A stretch of DNA of 15,834 nt from Ruminococcus sp. UBA4350 (GTDB taxonomy: Bacteria > Bacillota > Clostridia > Oscillospirales > Ruminococcaceae): contig DGSY01000016.1 of NCBI GenBank assembly GCA_002394125.1, positions 1-15,834 of the forward strand, in the 5' to 3' direction. Positions 1 through 5,918 of this stretch are shown piece by piece. Made by a program: the position numbers and the translations under genes. The stretch's first letter is position 1. Each line of letters begins with the position of its first letter. A model generated the notes under the pieces. The model saw only the letters and a list, made by a program, of their open reading frames with translations. It ran no database searches and was not told where the DNA came from.

Positions 1-298
1 GCGGGAGCATATCCTCGGTCAGAATAAACACGGATTCGTCCATCGGCGCATCCTCATCATAATTGTCGGGCTCAAACACGCCGGGAATCTCATACGGGTT
101 GAAGTCCGGGCAGCTGTCGATGTAGCGCTGAAGGCTGTTCGCCTCGATGTAATACTTGTTGTTCGCGTCCTTGAGGACATGGAACGGACGACCGCTCCAA
201 AAGGCTCTCTTGCAGATCTCGTTCATAAAGGGCAGGCTGTAGCCGAGCTTGCTTGCGGCTGCGTACATAGAAAGGAGCGTCAAAGTCATCTGTTTCAT
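1..298 (-). CDS. Unrecognised small protein, N-terminal part (runs off left edge)
   Basis: The frame is open from an ATG at 298 down to base 1, so about 99 codons are visible and the C-terminus lies outside the window. The start is supported by AGGAGG at 308-313, nine bases upstream. The first half (about residues 9-63) is compact and helical-looking, with AAASKLGYSLPFMNEICKRA and then a stretch ending in YYIEANSLQRYID. This is reminiscent of small winged-helix or excisionase-like DNA-binding proteins, but I cannot assign a family. From about residue 64 it becomes acidic (PDNYDEDAPMDES). A different frame at 90-365 overlaps it but loses sensible composition after about 25 residues. The gene sits beyond the 3' side of a tRNA-Ser pair, next to a repeat-rich AT-rich stretch, which would suit an accessory element. 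That is inference only. Confidence 0.7.
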   Translation of the reverse strand, partial: MKQMTLTLLSMYAAASKLGYSLPFMNEICKRAFWSGRPFHVLKDANNKYYIEANSLQRYIDSCPDFNPYEIPGVFEPDNYDEDAPMDESVFILTEDMLP

Positions 299-336
299 AG
301 AAATCATCCTCCTGAAAGATATAGATCTTCATTTTC

Positions 337-365
337 GTGTGCGAAATTTGGCTGAAATCGCACAC
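337..365. repeat. Inverted repeat GTGTGCGA / TCGCACAC upstream of left-edge gene
   Basis: GTGTGCGA at 337-344 is mirrored perfectly by TCGCACAC at 358-365, with a 13-base centre. It lies about 40 bases upstream of the start codon at 298, where a repressor or activator would bind. The same core recurs as spaced direct copies at 639-668. Confidence 0.7.
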
Positions 366-428
366 GCCACCGAGTAGGTTCGATCTAAATTCTTGTTTAC
401 ATTGGCATCACCCCCAGCAACAGGGCAT

Positions 429-467
429 AAAAATAGCCCGGAGTTTTTTGTTAAAAAAGACCGGGCT
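429..467 (-). terminator. Hairpin with T-tract, possible terminator
   Basis: AGCCCGG (435-441) pairs with CCGGGCT (461-467). Inside it TTTTTT (444-449) can pair with AAAAAA (453-458) across a two-base mismatch. Read on the minus strand the stem is followed by ATTTTTATG, a reasonable T-tract. No gene ends immediately upstream on that strand, so it may be an attenuator or a relic. Confidence 0.45.
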
Positions 468-638
468 TATGGATTATTCAATTAAAAAAGGGGAAAAGCG
501 AAGAAAAAGGAAAGAGGGTACTGAATCCCGCGAAATATGCAAGGAGAATGTCACGAAATCGACGCATTTACACTGCTTTTGATTGAATGAGTAAGAGTCA
601 TGATACACCTAATTGTGTGCAGTGTTTTTGCGGACTTT

Positions 639-668
639 CGTGTGCATTCGTGTGTACGCGTGTGCGAT
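639..668. repeat. Three direct CGTGTG repeats with a 10-bp period
   Basis: CGTGTGCATT (639-648), CGTGTGTACG (649-658) and CGTGTGCGAT (659-668) are exactly in register at 10 bp, about one helical turn. The last copy extended on the minus strand (678-659) resembles the site at 357-336: both read TTCA(A)GCCAA followed by TCGCACACG, differing by short gaps. The arrangement is iteron-like or operator-like. Confidence 0.65.
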
Positions 669-703
669 TGGCTTGAAAAATACTTCAAAATACGGAAAAA
701 TTC

Positions 704-724
704 TTCCGAAATCGGAATTTTTTT
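704..724 (+). terminator. Small hairpin with T-run
   Basis: TTCCGA (704-709) pairs with TCGGAA (712-717) and is followed by seven T on the plus strand (718-724). The loop is only two bases as drawn, so fewer base pairs would form. No plus-strand gene is seen upstream, so its role is uncertain. Confidence 0.3.
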
Positions 725-740
725 CAATTCAAAACATAAG

Positions 741-784
741 AAAAATGTCCTAGATGCTTGATTTTCACGCATCTAGGACATTTT
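741..784 (-). terminator. Intrinsic terminator of the tRNA-Ser operon
   Basis: A perfect 16-bp inverted repeat (742-757 with 769-784, core ATGTCCTAGATGC) begins six bases after the 3' end of tRNA-Ser(GCT). On the minus strand the stem ends in a T-run, giving a strong rho-independent terminator. The A-tract on the other side makes it potentially bidirectional. Confidence 0.9.
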
Positions 785-789
785 ACATC

Positions 790-879
790 TGGCGGAGAAA
801 GAGGGATTTGAACCCTCGCGACCCTTTCGAGCCCTACTCCCTTAGCAGGGGAGCCCCTTCACCACTTGGGTATTTCTCC
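790..879 (-). tRNA. tRNA-Ser (anticodon GCT)
   Basis: This is a type II tRNA with a long variable arm. The acceptor strands GGAGAAA (873-879) and TTTCTCC (rc of 794-800) pair fully, the discriminator is G and CCA is encoded at 790-792. The T-arm contains GGTTCAAATCC, and the anticodon loop CTGCTAA (rc of 842-848) gives GCT, decoding AGC/AGT serine codons. It is the second gene of a two-tRNA unit and is followed directly by the terminator at 741-784. Confidence 0.97.
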
Positions 880-910
880 AGCATGGTGAATGCGATATCC
901 GAATTTGATG

Positions 911-999
<89 letters not shown>

Positions 1000-1018
1000 T
1001 TTCGGATTCAGCTTTATC

Positions 1019-1047
1019 ATTATAACATAAAATCATGCTTTTGTCAA
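1019..1047 (-). promoter_or_regulatory. Consensus promoter of the tRNA-Ser operon
   Basis: On the minus strand TTGACA (1042-1047) and TATAAT (1019-1024) are separated by exactly 17 bases. The -10 element is 19 bases before the mature 5' end of tRNA-Ser(TGA) at 999. Both hexamers are perfect consensus, as expected for stable RNA. Confidence 0.95.
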
Positions 1048-1160
1048 GCCCTTTTTGGAAAAATATTGATTCCTATATTCAATCCGTAGTTTACACAATC
1101 GTTCCGGCATGGCCGTTATCAGCAAAATACAGCACTGCTCTCCCCTGCCGTAAAGCACAT

Positions 1161-1198
1161 ATCGTCCGGCACGCACTGATCCTTGCGTGCCGGACGAT
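1161..1198 (-). terminator. Strong hairpin after the sensor kinase gene
   Basis: A perfect 15-bp stem, ATCGTCCGGCACGCA (1161-1175) with its complement (1184-1198) and an 8-base loop, begins four bases after the kinase stop codon. The minus-strand sequence after it (ATGTGCTTTA) lacks a real T-run, so it may act as an mRNA 3' end stabiliser or imperfect terminator. The rest of 1048-1202 shows no gene. Confidence 0.65.
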
Positions 1199-1202
1199 CC
1201 TG

Positions 1203-2870
1203 TCATTTTTTCTGAAACAAATCCCGATGAAGAAATCCGTACTTTTTGCCGGTGCTGAGTGTCGCCTGAAATACGCCGTTTTCATTTGTGATATCCAGCC
1301 GGAAACGGTGCAGCGCTGCGATCTGCCGGACGATCGAAAGTCCGATCCCGCTGCCGCTGCGGTTTCCTCTTGCAGGATCTCCCTTTGCAAACGGCTCTGC
1401 AAGTTCCGCGGCATTGTCCGTGCCCGGCGTGTCTGTGCTGTTGCGGATCGTCAAAGTACCGTTTTCCGCCTGCACCTCAACCGTTCCGCCGGCCGGCGTA
1501 TACCGAATCGCATTGTCAATGAGATTCGTGACTGCCTGCGCAAGCATCTTCGGATTGCACAGTGCCGTGCAGCTGCCGGATTCCCTGACCGTGATCTCCT
1601 TTCCGGCGATCTGATCGGCACGGGATTCCAGTGCTTCATGCGCAAGCTGCATAAGGTCTGTATCCCGCATCGGCAGCTTTCCCTGATCCTCCAGCTTCGC
1701 AAGATCGAGAACATCCGCGATCATCCGATCCATATACTGTGTATTTTCGAGAATCGCACCGGTATATGCCGAATGCTTTTCGGGATGCACATTTTCCTGC
1801 ATATTCTCTGCATATCCGGCGATCGCAGCCAGCGGCGTTTTGAGATCATGCGCAAGCGTCGCAGTCAGATTTCTGCGGTATTCGTCCATTTCAAAATTCT
1901 TCTGATATCTCATATGCCCGATCTTTGCTGTCAGAAGTGCAAAGAGTGCCGCAAGGAGCAGCAGTATTCCATAGAATGTCAGCATCACCAGCTTGACTTC
2001 ATCGAACCAGCGGATCTCAAGATCATAGACCAGCGTATATTCTTCATGATCTCCGAATTTCCAGATGCCGGTGAACGGATTCCTGCTGGGGATATAATCA
2101 GGCGAACCGTCAGATACCGCATTCCGAACCGTTTCAAGCGCCTGACTGCCGGGCAGAGAGCCGACCGTATGCAGACTGATATAGGTCACAAGCCGAATAT
2201 CCTCCGGCAGATTGTTCCGGTCTCCGCTGTATTGGTTTACATCCATATAGTGGATATAGTTTTCCGGATCGGCCGGTGCCGTCTGATACGATGCACGGTA
2301 TTCCTTCCCGGCAAGCCTCGGCGGATATGCACATACTTCAAATTCGCCGAGTACCACCTTATCCGGATCGGTCTTGCTGACATAAAAATCCTTGACATAA
2401 GTCTGGAAATTGTAATACAGCTTCCGGAACGGCTGCACCTTCTCCATGAGTGCCGTATCCTCAATAAAGAACAGCCCTAAATTTGTGGAAACCGGTTCCG
2501 GTGTTCCGGTATCAAATACAGACGGGCTGATATAATCCGTACCGTAGGGAGCAAATTGCAGCTTGAGGATCGCGCTGCTGTCACAGACGGTCTCCTGTTT
2601 CTCGTTATCATAGAGCAGATATGCACCGTCGGCGCCATGCTCCATAATAAAGCCGGTGACTGCCTGCTTCGGTGTGTAATCCGTCTCCTCAAGCAGCGAA
2701 TGCAATGTATTTTCGATCACCTGACTGCGCTGATAGCTAAGTCTTTCTGTCATGTCGTAGACGATCGGATCTCTGACCATTTTTGTGACAACTGCGCCGG
2801 TCACGGCAGCAATCAGCAGCCAGATCAGAAAATGCTTCCCGAAAAAGCGCAGATAGCCTTTCTTCTTCAT
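1203..2870 (-). CDS. Two-component sensor histidine kinase (VanS/PhoR-like)
   Basis: The 555-aa membrane kinase senses an unknown extracytoplasmic signal and presumably phosphorylates the regulator encoded just upstream. Membrane segments lie at about residues 13-31 and 294-317, enclosing a large external domain of about 260 residues of no recognisable type. No clear HAMP domain follows. The H-box is HDLKTPLAAI with His341, the N-box is NLIDNAIRYTP around residues 449-459, and the G2 box is GSGIGLSIV around 506-514. The G1 region is degenerate (TIRNSTDTPG), as in many VanS-like kinases. The ATG at 2870 has GGAGGG at a good distance, and that site lies inside the last codons of the regulator gene, two bases separating the genes. 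The 15-bp hairpin at 1161-1198 follows. The target genes are not obvious from the context. Confidence 0.93.
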   Translation of the reverse strand: MKKKGYLRFFGKHFLIWLLIAAVTGAVVTKMVRDPIVYDMTERLSYQRSQVIENTLHSLLEETDYTPKQAVTGFIMEHGADGAYLLYDNEKQETVCDSSAILKLQFAPYGTDYISPSVFDTGTPEPVSTNLGLFFIEDTALMEKVQPFRKLYYNFQTYVKDFYVSKTDPDKVVLGEFEVCAYPPRLAGKEYRASYQTAPADPENYIHYMDVNQYSGDRNNLPEDIRLVTYISLHTVGSLPGSQALETVRNAVSDGSPDYIPSRNPFTGIWKFGDHEEYTLVYDLEIRWFDEVKLVMLTFYGILLLLAALFALLTAKIGHMRYQKNFEMDEYRRNLTATLAHDLKTPLAAIAGYAENMQENVHPEKHSAYTGAILENTQYMDRMIADVLDLAKLEDQGKLPMRDTDLMQLAHEALESRADQIAGKEITVRESGSCTALCNPKMLAQAVTNLIDNAIRYTPAGGTVEVQAENGTLTIRNSTDTPGTDNAAELAEPFAKGDPARGNRSGSGIGLSIVRQIAALHRFRLDITNENGVFQATLSTGKKYGFLHRDLFQKK

Positions 2871-2872
2871 GT

Positions 2873-3574
2873 TTATCCCTCCTGTTTATCCGTCAGCTTA
2901 TAGCCTCTTGCGACGACGGTGCGGATCTGCTTACCGGCACTGCCGAGCGCCCTCCTCAGCTTTTTGATGTGATTGTCAACGACACGGTCACTGCCGAAAT
3001 AATCCGCGCCCCAGACATGGTCGAGCAGCATATCCCGCGGCACGACCCAGTTTTTATGCTCCATGAGATATCGGAGCAGCGCAAATTCCTTCGGCGCAAG
3101 CTCGACCGGTTCCCCGTTTGCCGTGACATTCAGCGAATGCAGCTCCATGCGGATATCCCCGCAGACGAGCGATTTTTGCAGCACCTCGTTCTTGGCGCGG
3201 CGCAGCAAAGCGGTGCATTTCGCATACAGTTCTGCCAGCCGGAACGGCTTGACGATATAGTCATCGCAGCCGAGCGCATAGCCGTAGAGAATATCCTCCT
3301 CACGGGCGCGCGCCGTCAGGAACATCAGCGGCACATCGCTCTTTGCACGGATCTCACGGCAAAGCGAAAAGCCGTCAATGCCCGGCATCATCACATCCAG
3401 CAGGATCAGATCAAACTGATTCTCCGCGAGCGCATTCAGCGCGGCACTGCCGTCCGCAACAGCTGTCAGGTGCAGACCGCCCTTCGCTGAAAAATAATCC
3501 TCAATAATCTCGCGGATCTGCGCATCATCCTCTGCCAGCAGCACCGCTGCCGGTCTGGTCAGGCCGGTATTCAT
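2873..3574 (-). CDS. OmpR/PhoB-family response regulator
   Basis: The 233-aa regulator has an N-terminal receiver domain and a C-terminal winged helix. With the ATG at 3574 the receiver acidic pair is EDD near residues 15-17, the phosphoacceptor is Asp60 (LLDVMMPG), the switch Thr is 87 and the conserved Lys is 109 (YIVKPF). The DNA-binding domain contains LAPKEFALLRYLM, VVDNHIKKLRRAL and a final ARGYKL. A GTG at 3583 is in frame, but GGAGG abuts it, whereas the same GGAGG is eight bases from the ATG at 3574, so I chose the ATG. It is transcribed with the kinase at 1203-2870. The three 11-bp repeats in its promoter suggest autoregulation. Confidence 0.95.
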   Translation of the reverse strand: MNTGLTRPAAVLLAEDDAQIREIIEDYFSAKGGLHLTAVADGSAALNALAENQFDLILLDVMMPGIDGFSLCREIRAKSDVPLMFLTARAREEDILYGYALGCDDYIVKPFRLAELYAKCTALLRRAKNEVLQKSLVCGDIRMELHSLNVTANGEPVELAPKEFALLRYLMEHKNWVVPRDMLLDHVWGADYFGSDRVVDNHIKKLRRALGSAGKQIRTVVARGYKLTDKQEG

Positions 3575-3595
3575 TTTCCTCACCTCCCTGTCTGA

Positions 3596-3643
3596 AGTAT
3601 AGCATACCGATGTATCCTTTGTGTATCCTTTCTGTATCGTTTC
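3596..3643 (-). promoter_or_regulatory. Promoter with three 11-bp direct repeats (regulator box)
   Basis: On the plus strand TGTATCCTTTG (3611-3621), TGTATCCTTTC (3622-3632) and TGTATCGTTTC (3633-3643) repeat with an exact 11-bp period. A minus-strand -10 element TATACT lies at 3596-3601. The position 17 bases upstream (3619-3624) has no -35 consensus and falls inside the repeats. Direct repeats at 11 bp overlapping a poor -35 are typical of OmpR/PhoB-type activator sites, so the adjacent regulator probably drives its own operon from here. Confidence 0.75.
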
Positions 3644-3664
3644 CGCGGAGGGATGCGGAAGCGG

Positions 3665-4636
3665 TCAGATCGACACAAATTTCGGATCGGTATTATGCTG
3701 TCTAAAATGCGCATTCAGCGCATCCAGGCTGAGGCCGTCGCCGATGACGATGAGGACCGCCTGCGCATTCAGCACCGGGCGCATTTCAATCTTCTCCGGC
3801 ATGGCATTGATGCTGAACCAGCCGCCGTTTTCATCCGGCAGCGAGCCCTTGATGCGATAGATTCTGCCGCAGTCAGCATCCGCAAAAATGTCTTGCAGGA
3901 TCTCCCTGATCTGCATCTCCGGCAGGCGGATATGCATGAAATAATGCACGCCGCTGCGGAGCGTATCCACCGCGTATTTTTTGACATAGGACGCATTGCG
4001 GTAGCCCGCCGCAGTCAGCGCGGAGAAATCCTCCGCCGTCAGCGTATTCCAGTCCTTGCAGAGCATATCCGCCGCCGTAAACTGCCGGTCGCAGCGGATC
4101 GCCGTAAGCGCCTGATTGAGCCGTCCGAGCAATGCCTCTGCGCAGGTCTCCGGCGACTGTGCGGGCAGCTTACTGAGAATGAGCTTTCCGGCGCAGGCCG
4201 CCTCCGATGCCAGCAGATATTCCATTTCATCGGTCAGATCGGTCTCGGTCTCCGCATTGATGACTGTGAGGATGCTGCCGATCTCAAACCAGCGGTCGAG
4301 CGGCGGCTCATGGATAATATCAAAAAATTCGTCCATATCGTAGATGCCGGAGGGCTCGACAATCACGCGGTCAGGATGCTCCATGCCGAGCGCAATGAGC
4401 TGCGTCCGGAAGCGTCTGCGGTGGCAATGCGCATCACCGCCGCCGGAGATCATCTCCAGCTTGCAGCGGTCGGAGCGCAGCTCCTGAAGCAGAACCATAT
4501 CTGCGTTGACCGCGCCGAAGTCGTTTTCGAGGATCGCGATGTTTTCGCCGCGGTCAAGCAATGCACGCGCATATTTCAGCAGAAACGTCGTTTTTCCTGC
4601 GCCGAGGATGCCGGTGATAAGGTCGATCTTTGTCAT
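3665..4636 (-). CDS. CobW/G3E-family GTPase (possible metallochaperone)
   Basis: The 323-aa protein has the G3E layout. The P-loop is GILGAGKTT (residues 9-17), followed by ENDFG (37-41), VEPSG (93-97) in place of the usual ETSG, and a C-terminal CobW_C-like domain ending near residue 323. Family members insert or deliver metals (Zn, Co, Ni) using GTP hydrolysis. The usual CxCC metal motif after ENDFG is absent; the equivalent place reads SGGGDAHCHRRR (64-75), with one Cys and two His. The NKxD position appears as SKLP. The ATG at 4636 has AAAGGA nine bases upstream. It has its own promoter (4695-4723), and the regulator promoter separates it from the two-component genes, so it is probably monocistronic. 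The metal and client are unknown. Confidence 0.85.
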   Translation of the reverse strand: MTKIDLITGILGAGKTTFLLKYARALLDRGENIAILENDFGAVNADMVLLQELRSDRCKLEMISGGGDAHCHRRRFRTQLIALGMEHPDRVIVEPSGIYDMDEFFDIIHEPPLDRWFEIGSILTVINAETETDLTDEMEYLLASEAACAGKLILSKLPAQSPETCAEALLGRLNQALTAIRCDRQFTAADMLCKDWNTLTAEDFSALTAAGYRNASYVKKYAVDTLRSGVHYFMHIRLPEMQIREILQDIFADADCGRIYRIKGSLPDENGGWFSINAMPEKIEMRPVLNAQAVLIVIGDGLSLDALNAHFRQHNTDPKFVSI

Positions 4637-4674
4637 ATGGATATTCCTTTCCGATCACATTACAGCCGCCGTGA

Positions 4675-4691
4675 AATGCAGCAGCTGCATT
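4675..4691. promoter_or_regulatory. Palindrome over the CobW-family gene start of transcription
   Basis: AATGCAG (4675-4681) and CTGCATT (4685-4691) form a perfect palindrome around CAG. It lies three bases downstream of the -10 element at 4695-4700, over the expected transcription start. This is a classic repressor position. The sequence does not match a metal-regulator consensus that I can recall with certainty. Confidence 0.45.
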
Positions 4692-4694
4692 ATT

Positions 4695-4723
4695 ATTGTA
4701 TCACAGGACTGCGGAAATGTCAA
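4695..4723 (-). promoter_or_regulatory. Promoter of the CobW-family gene
   Basis: On the minus strand TTGACA (4718-4723) and TACAAT (4695-4700) have a 17-base spacer, 59 bases before the start codon at 4636. Confidence 0.85.
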
Positions 4724-4738
4724 ATCTGCCGCACTGAC

Positions 4739-4760
4739 AAAAAACAGCGAAGACCGCTGT
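4739..4760 (-). terminator. Terminator of the SOS operon
   Basis: On the minus strand ACAGCG (rc of 4755-4760) pairs with CGCTGT (rc of 4744-4749) across a 5-base loop, then six T follow (rc of 4739-4744). It starts 17 bases after the stop codon at 4777, and upstream of the CobW-family promoter. Confidence 0.75.
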
Positions 4761-4776
4761 CTCCGCTGTCCGTGTA

Positions 4777-5187
4777 TTATTCCTCATCCCCGAACAGAAT
4801 GCACCTGACATTCTGCATCCGGAGTGTACGCCTGTCTGCAAAATGCAATATCCCCTCCCCCGCATCGTAGTGCCGGAATACGCCGGTATAGGTCAGATAT
4901 GCACCGCCGGATTTCCGCGCATCCGGCTGAAAATAGATGATCGTGACAGCAGGCTTCTCCTCTGCCGATTCCAGCAGCCGCTGAAATGCCGCGTTCAGTC
5001 CGTCAAGATCATCCTCCGAAAGCGCTTCGCAGACCGATGTAAGCCTTGCAGATTCACCGATCTCCTCATCAAAGCCGGTCAGCGCGGCAAACGGTGAAAA
5101 CTGCGCAGCGCGGGCGGCAAGATTCATCGGATGCCGCTTCACGGAAACATGATGCGGCAGATCCATGATATCCGAAAAATCATCCAT
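4777..5187 (-). CDS. YolD-like protein
   Basis: The 136-aa protein carries the hallmarks of YolD-like proteins seen next to Y-family polymerases in Firmicutes: DLPHHVS at residues 9-15 and RAAQFSPFAAL at 26-36. An acidic helical stretch and a beta-rich C-terminal half follow. YolD-like proteins are thought to act with UmuC/UvrX-type polymerases as UmuD-like partners, though their biochemistry is poorly known. The ATG at 5187 comes one base after the stop of the upstream ATPase gene (TGATATG), and no strong ribosome binding site is seen, so translation is probably coupled. It is the last gene of the three-gene SOS unit, followed by the terminator at 4739-4760. Confidence 0.85.
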   Translation of the reverse strand: MDDFSDIMDLPHHVSVKRHPMNLAARAAQFSPFAALTGFDEEIGESARLTSVCEALSEDDLDGLNAAFQRLLESAEEKPAVTIIYFQPDARKSGGAYLTYTGVFRHYDAGEGILHFADRRTLRMQNVRCILFGDEE

Positions 5188-5188
5188 A

Positions 5189-5908
5189 TCAAAGCATCCC
5201 CATTTCCTTGAGCATCTGCGTCCGGTGCTCCAGAAACAGCTTCGTCACGCGATAGCTTTCGGTCTCCTCATAGAGGCAGGCACGGATCGCACCGCCGTCA
5301 AAGCTCAGAATCTCCGCCTCCGGAAAGCCGAGCAGGATCGGCGAATGCGTCGCAATGAGAAACTGCGAGCCCTGCCCGACACAGCGCGAGATTTCCAACA
5401 TGAGTGTCAGCTGCCGCTGCGGTGACAGCGCCGCCTCCGGCTCATCAAGCAGATAGATGCTCTCGCCGGTAAAATTATTCTGCATGAGCTTCAAAAAGCT
5501 CTCGCCGTGCGAACAGCGGTGATAGTATTCCGATCCGCCGCGGGCGAGCCTGCCGTATTCCTCCTCCGCAGTCGCGACATTGTAAAAGCTCTCGGCACGC
5601 AGAAAATAGCCCCAGCGCGGCTTTTTGTATCCTCTGATGACCCTGACCGCATCGCACAGCTCTGAATGCGAATCGTAGGTTGAAAAGCTGTAATTGCGCG
5701 AGCCGCCCTCCGGATTGAACCCGCAGGCGACAGCGATCGCTTCCAGCAGCGTGGATTTGCCGCTGCCGTTCTCACCGACGAAAAATGTCACCGGACGGTG
5801 CAGCGTCAGCGAATCCAGCGTGCTAATCGCCGGGATCTGATGCAGATAGCTGTCCGGCGCGATCGCATCGCGGCCGATCTCAATGCCGCGGATCAAAAGC
5901 TCATTCAT
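5189..5908 (-). CDS. ABC-type single-domain AAA ATPase (predicted ATPase)
   Basis: The 239-aa protein has Walker A GENGSGKS (45-52), an ABC-signature-like SHGES (133-137), Walker B IYLLDEPE (151-158) and the H-switch ATHSP with His188. The spacing between Walker A and the signature is far too short for SMC/Rad50 coiled-coil arms, and there is no membrane segment, so this is a soluble stand-alone RecF/SMC-like ATPase, possibly of the COG3910 kind. An in-frame GTG at 5917 exists, but the ATG at 5908 is preferred because GAGG lies eight bases upstream of it. That site overlaps the stop codon of the polymerase gene. Its place between the polymerase and the YolD-like gene behind a LexA box suggests a DNA-damage role. 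Its substrate is unknown. Confidence 0.85.
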   Translation of the reverse strand: MNELLIRGIEIGRDAIAPDSYLHQIPAISTLDSLTLHRPVTFFVGENGSGKSTLLEAIAVACGFNPEGGSRNYSFSTYDSHSELCDAVRVIRGYKKPRWGYFLRAESFYNVATAEEEYGRLARGGSEYYHRCSHGESFLKLMQNNFTGESIYLLDEPEAALSPQRQLTLMLEISRCVGQGSQFLIATHSPILLGFPEAEILSFDGGAIRACLYEETESYRVTKLFLEHRTQMLKEMGML

Positions 5909-5918
5909 AAATCTCACC

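Larger units (their letters stand above)
299..741. other. AT-rich intergenic stretch without a convincing gene
   Basis: About 440 bases separate the left-edge gene from the tRNA terminator, visibly richer in A+T than the rest of the window. It holds the ribosome binding site of the left-edge gene, an inverted repeat at 337-365, a long hairpin at 435-467, three 10-bp-spaced CGTGTG motifs at 639-668 and a small hairpin with a T-run at 704-724. Short open frames on both strands (for example 337-582 plus and 551-772 minus) have no good ribosome binding site and no recognisable composition, so I see no gene here. A weak minus-strand promoter may exist just upstream of the left-edge gene (TATATC at 322-327), but its -35 element is poor. 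Confidence 0.6.

Noticed and set aside
90..365. 91-aa minus-strand frame starting MCDFSQ overlapping the left-edge gene
   Set aside because: After about 25 residues it becomes Arg/Gln/Leu-rich shadow sequence. The overlapping frame starting at 298 has AGGAGG correctly placed and protein-like composition to the window edge.
639..668. CRISPR array
   Set aside because: The repeats are only about 6-10 bases at a 10-bp period with no spacers, and no cas genes are present.
741..790. Phage or element attachment site at the tRNA-Ser 3' end
   Set aside because: No second copy of the tRNA 3' end and no integrase are visible in the window. The sequence next to the tRNA is simply its terminator.
1035..2480. 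481-aa plus-strand open frame opposite the sensor kinase
   Set aside because: It lies antisense to a complete kinase with all its motifs. Cys/Arg/His-rich composition and no ribosome binding site mark it as a shadow.
3653..4870. 405-aa plus-strand open frame opposite the CobW-family gene
   Set aside because: Shadow of a gene with intact G3E motifs. It also runs through the promoter and terminator between genes.
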